Shown piece after piece: positions 5,795 to 6,877 of a stretch of DNA of 6,877 nucleotides (positions within the stretch are counted from its first letter, which is position 1; the number at the start of each line of letters is the position of its first letter). The position numbers were made by a program, and so were the translations under genes. The notes under the pieces are model-generated. The model was not told the origin of the DNA. It ran no database searches and saw only the letters and a list, made by a program, of their open reading frames with translations. Source of the DNA: Peptoniphilaceae bacterium. GTDB taxonomy: Bacteria > Bacillota > Clostridia > Tissierellales > Peptoniphilaceae. Location of the stretch: the NCBI GenBank assembly GCA_029983595.1, contig JASBZD010000067.1:1-6877 (forward strand), in the 5' to 3' direction.

Positions 5795-6027
5795 TCATAC
5801 CCAATAGAACAAAGGAACTTGTGAGAAAATCTCGGTGCGAGTTGGCAAAATGAGACGGCTACATTCGAGATTGTTTGAGACCTTTAAATATATTTTAGAG
5901 CTAAGTAGTATAAATAGAAATTTTGTAGTCTGCCCTAAAAAGATTTAATAGGTCGAGTCCGAAGAATGTAGTCGAATGAGCCTTAGGAGCACCCGATTTT
6001 CGAGTCGTTCCTGTTCATTGGGTATGA
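5795..6027 (+). ncRNA. Candidate structured non-coding RNA (rod-like, class unknown)
   Basis: About 233 nt, richer in G+C than its flanks and without a credible reading frame. Helices found by eye, outside to inside: 5795-5805 with 6017-6027 (11 bp); 5807-5811 with 6012-6016; 5814-5818 with 6007-6011; 5825-5831 with 5995-6001; 5834-5838 with 5989-5993; 5844-5846 with 5980-5982; 5857-5866 with 5964-5973 (10 bp, one G-U); 5879-5883 with 5950-5954; 5884-5889 with 5943-5948; 5893-5898 with 5935-5940; apical AAAT-AGAA-ATTT at 5912-5923. Internal loops are purine-rich, the largest being 5867-5878 against 5955-5963. The G-U pairs work on the plus strand and would be C-A mismatches on the minus strand, so plus is preferred. 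It lacks the hallmarks of RNase P RNA, tmRNA, SRP RNA and T-box leaders that I know. A divergent 6S-like rod or a hairpin-forming mobile element are alternatives. No terminator follows it on the plus strand. Confidence 0.55.
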
Positions 6028-6090
6028 GAGGAAATTTTAATCTTAAAAGTTACCTAAATTAAGTCGTAAAATTCTTAATATAAACTTTTG

Positions 6091-6160
6091 TGGTGGCGAG
6101 TATAGTTGTTAAAAATATATCTATAAATTATAAATTTACTATATTTTAATTATACCACCA
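6091..6160. repeat. Imperfect AT-rich inverted repeat upstream of mnmE
   Basis: TGGTGG (6091-6096) and CCACCA (6155-6160) are perfect complements. Inside them TATA (6101-6104) pairs with TATA (6151-6154), and the A-rich stretch 6109-6119 pairs with TATATTTTAA (6140-6149) apart from a bulge. It forms a long hairpin with a 20-nt AT loop and no T-run after it, so it does not look like a terminator. Function is unknown. The rest of 6028-6198 shows no gene; TTTTAATCTTAAAA near 6035-6048 is a small palindrome. Confidence 0.5.
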
Positions 6161-6198
6161 TTCCCCTAAGTTGGTTACTATTATTTTACGCCGTCCCC

Positions 6199-6227
6199 TT
6201 GTTAGCTTAATAAATTTCATCTATAAT
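6199..6227 (+). promoter_or_regulatory. Predicted mnmE promoter
   Basis: -35 TTGTTA (6199-6204), exactly 17 bp, then perfect -10 TATAAT (6222-6227). Transcription should begin near 6234, about 24 nt before the TTG start. This suggests mnmE heads its own transcription unit here and need not be read through from the structured region upstream. Confidence 0.75.
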
Positions 6228-6244
6228 ATATAGGATAAATTATT

Positions 6245-6250
6245 AGGAGG
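6245..6250 (+). promoter_or_regulatory. Ribosome binding site fixing the TTG start of mnmE
   Basis: Perfect AGGAGG, seven bases before TTG 6258. The protein from that TTG begins with the conserved MnmE N-terminus. The first in-frame ATG is 20 codons further in, inside the conserved GIVRMTG segment, so TTG must be the start. Confidence 0.85.
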
Positions 6251-6257
6251 GAAAATC

Positions 6258-6877
6258 TTGAATACAGTATGTGCGATTTCGACTAGTATTGGTAGAGCTG
6301 GGCTTGGGATAGTTAGGATGACGGGTGATGAGTCATTTGAGATTTTAAAAAAGGTTTTTTCAAATTCTGAAAATATTAAAAATAGAAAATTGACTTATGG
6401 ACATATTATAGAAAATGATACTACTATCGATGAGGTTTTAGTGGCATATATGAAGGCTCCACATACTTATACGCGTGAGGACGTGGTGGAAATCTACTGT
6501 CATGGCGGAGTTGTGGCTGTGCGTGCTGTATTACAGACGCTTTTAAATAATGGGGCGGATATAGCTGAGCCTGGTGAGTTTACTAAACGTGCTTTTTTAA
6601 ATGGAAGACTAGATCTTTCTGAGGCTGAGGCTGTGTTAGACTTAATTGATTCTAATACTTCCTTAAGCTATGAGACTAGCCTTAAAGAGCTTAGCGGATC
6701 TGTATCTGAAAAAATAAACCATATAAAATCTGAGCTTATGGCTGTTATGGCTTCTACTATTACTGAGATAGATTTTCCTGAGGACGAAAATGATACTCTT
6801 AGCGATATGGAAAAGGTTGATAAGCTATCGCCTATTTTATCTGAAATAGATACTCTTTTAATTAATGCAAAACGCGG
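6258..6877 (+). CDS. mnmE: MnmE (TrmE) tRNA modification GTPase, N-terminal part
   Basis: Cytoplasmic GTPase that acts with MnmG to install the carboxymethylaminomethyl (or aminomethyl) group on uridine-34 of tRNAs reading two-codon NNA/NNG boxes, using a folate one-carbon unit. 206 full codons are present from TTG 6258 and the frame is open at the right edge; family proteins are about 455 aa. Visible landmarks are the N-terminal AISTSIGRAGLGIVRMTG (6-23), YTRED (71-75), CHGG (81-84), and the highly conserved PGEFTKRAFLNGRLDLSEAE block (105-124), which belongs to the folate-binding/dimerisation domain and the start of the helical domain. DFPED, common in the family, follows near 174-178. The G-domain motifs lie beyond the window. 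MnmG is often next downstream but cannot be seen here. Confidence 0.96.
   Translation, partial: MNTVCAISTSIGRAGLGIVRMTGDESFEILKKVFSNSENIKNRKLTYGHIIENDTTIDEVLVAYMKAPHTYTREDVVEIYCHGGVVAVRAVLQTLLNNGADIAEPGEFTKRAFLNGRLDLSEAEAVLDLIDSNTSLSYETSLKELSGSVSEKINHIKSELMAVMASTITEIDFPEDENDTLSDMEKVDKLSPILSEIDTLLINAKR

Noticed and set aside
5850..5948. 32-codon plus-strand frame beginning ATG inside the structured RNA
   Set aside because: No Shine-Dalgarno precedes it and it is confined to paired segments of the RNA candidate; judged accidental.
5795..6027. RNase P RNA, tmRNA, SRP RNA, T-box or other standard riboswitch
   Set aside because: The conserved cores I can recognise are missing: no GAGGAAAGUC-like P RNA core, no tRNA-like tmRNA ends, no SRP GGUCAGG...GGAAGCAGCC loop, no T-box AGGGUGG.
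1..6877. CRISPR array, tRNA genes, transposase or prophage genes
   Set aside because: No regularly spaced repeats, no tRNA-like cloverleaf, and no recombinase or phage reading frames were found on either strand.

Overview
The window is AT-rich DNA with frequent ATA, AGA and TTA codons, short intergenic gaps, strong AGGAGG-type ribosome binding sites and sigma-A-like promoters. Together with the gene content this suggests a low-GC Gram-positive bacterium (Firmicutes/Bacillota). An anaerobic coccus of the Tissierellia type or a Gemella-like organism would fit, but the sequence does not settle the genus.

Positions 1-4365, minus strand: a complete BceRS-BceAB-type antimicrobial-peptide sensing and detoxification module, read in the order response regulator, histidine kinase, ATPase, permease. 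The regulator and kinase overlap by 11 nt. The ATPase and permease overlap by 1 nt (TAATG). The permease runs off the left edge and lacks only its C-terminus. Between kinase and ATPase lies a 106-bp control region (to the preferred ATPase start). It holds a BceR-box-like dyad, a good promoter overlapping it, and a leader whose 8-bp inverted repeat can mask the ATPase ribosome binding site. The expected circuit is that the permease/kinase complex senses a cell-wall-active peptide, the kinase phosphorylates the regulator, and the regulator raises expression of the transporter genes.

Positions 4366-5330: a divergent regulatory region with a perfect 12-bp tandem repeat and a good extended -10 promoter. 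It drives a 208-aa secreted protein of unknown function, placed head-to-head with the regulator. The gene ends at a long bidirectional terminator.

Positions 5331-5627, minus strand: a 98-aa protein with about four membrane segments and no recognised function, convergent with the secreted protein and with its own terminator.

Positions 5628-6257: 630 bp without a protein gene. Its centre (5795-6027) is visibly richer in G+C than its flanks and folds on paper into a long rod of stacked helices, closed by a 20-bp interrupted terminal stem. This is the best candidate in the window for an undescribed element: a structured non-coding RNA of about 233 nt that I cannot assign to a known class. A second, AT-rich hairpin follows, then a near-consensus promoter.

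Positions 6258-6877, plus strand: the first 206 codons of mnmE (tRNA wobble-uridine modification GTPase), TTG start, cut by the right edge before its GTPase domain.
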